Assembly (NCBI GenBank): GCA_964654535.1
Contig: CAZZIZ010000105.1
Location: forward strand, 1 to 12,279
DNA length: 12,279 bases
Direction of reading: 5' to 3'
DNA from: CAZZIZ01 sp964654535
GTDB taxonomy: Bacteria > Bacteroidota > Bacteroidia > Chitinophagales > UBA2359
Part shown: piece after piece, positions 12,200 through 12,279 of the stretch
How positions within the stretch are numbered: position 1 is the stretch's first letter
How the letters are laid out: every line of letters starts with the position of its first letter
Program-made: the position numbers and the translations under genes
Notes under the pieces: generated by a model
What the model was told of the DNA's origin: nothing
Seen by the model: the letters and a program-made list of their open reading frames with translations, nothing else
The model's database searches: none

Positions 12200-12279
12200 A
12201 ACAGAATATTGCGCAGTGCTACGAAAGTTGCAAGGAAAAGAATTCTAGAATAAACTTTCTACCCTGCTTATTGAATCCC

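Overview
The window looks like a chromosomal stretch of a member of Bacteroidota, most likely a Flavobacteriia-type organism. Four things point there. Several genes have promoters of the form TAnnTTTG, and convincing Shine-Dalgarno sites are absent. A secreted cellulase carries a C-terminal type IX secretion (T9SS) sorting domain. The intergenic spaces hold the structured GGGCGT...GGGTCGGGCTATCC...ATCCCTTACGC repeat common in that group. Base composition is moderate and even, and no transposase, integrase, phage gene, tRNA, rRNA or CRISPR array is visible.

Layout, left to right. Positions 1-95 hold the cut edge of one structured repeat followed by a degenerate ~25-bp tandem repeat. A small START/AHSA1-like gene (135-590, +) converges on a leftward pair: a 2-oxopent-4-enoate hydratase (1422-2213, -) followed by a 4-oxalocrotonate decarboxylase (607-1389, -). 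Between the hydratase and the rightward GH9 cellulase (2512-4644, +) lies a good promoter followed by about 90 nt with three hairpins and an intrinsic terminator. This is a candidate small RNA or attenuating leader. Positions 4645-5216 contain no gene, but hold a terminator, a 232-bp structured repeat and a nested inverted repeat. A 118-aa secreted protein (5217-5573, +) overlaps tail to tail with an aminotransferase (5566-6687, -). The aminotransferase lies 2 nt downstream of 4-hydroxyphenylpyruvate dioxygenase (6690-7826, -). A MarR regulator (7888-8316, -) and a membrane-anchored alpha/beta hydrolase (8360-9352, -) lie upstream. The hydrolase is divergent from an ACMSD-family decarboxylase (9423-10517, +), which converges through a shared terminator on metK (10566-11825, -). 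The last ~450 bp are non-coding and rich in hairpins.

Functionally, most of the window concerns aromatic amino-acid catabolism. The aminotransferase plus HPPD make the first two steps of tyrosine breakdown (tyrosine to 4-hydroxyphenylpyruvate to homogentisate). The ACMSD-like enzyme, the 4-oxalocrotonate decarboxylase and the 2-oxopentenoate hydratase fit the 3-hydroxyanthranilate/2-aminomuconate branch of tryptophan (kynurenine) breakdown. The enzymes between and after these steps are not in the window. The cellulase and metK are separate functions.

The most interesting unexplained signal is regulatory. A perfect palindrome, TTGTTGCAACAA, overlaps the -7 box of the HPPD promoter. A near copy (15 of 16 bases including part of the -7 box) sits in the same position in the promoter of the 118-aa secreted protein, at the other end of the HPPD-aminotransferase unit. 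The neighbouring MarR protein is the obvious candidate to bind both.
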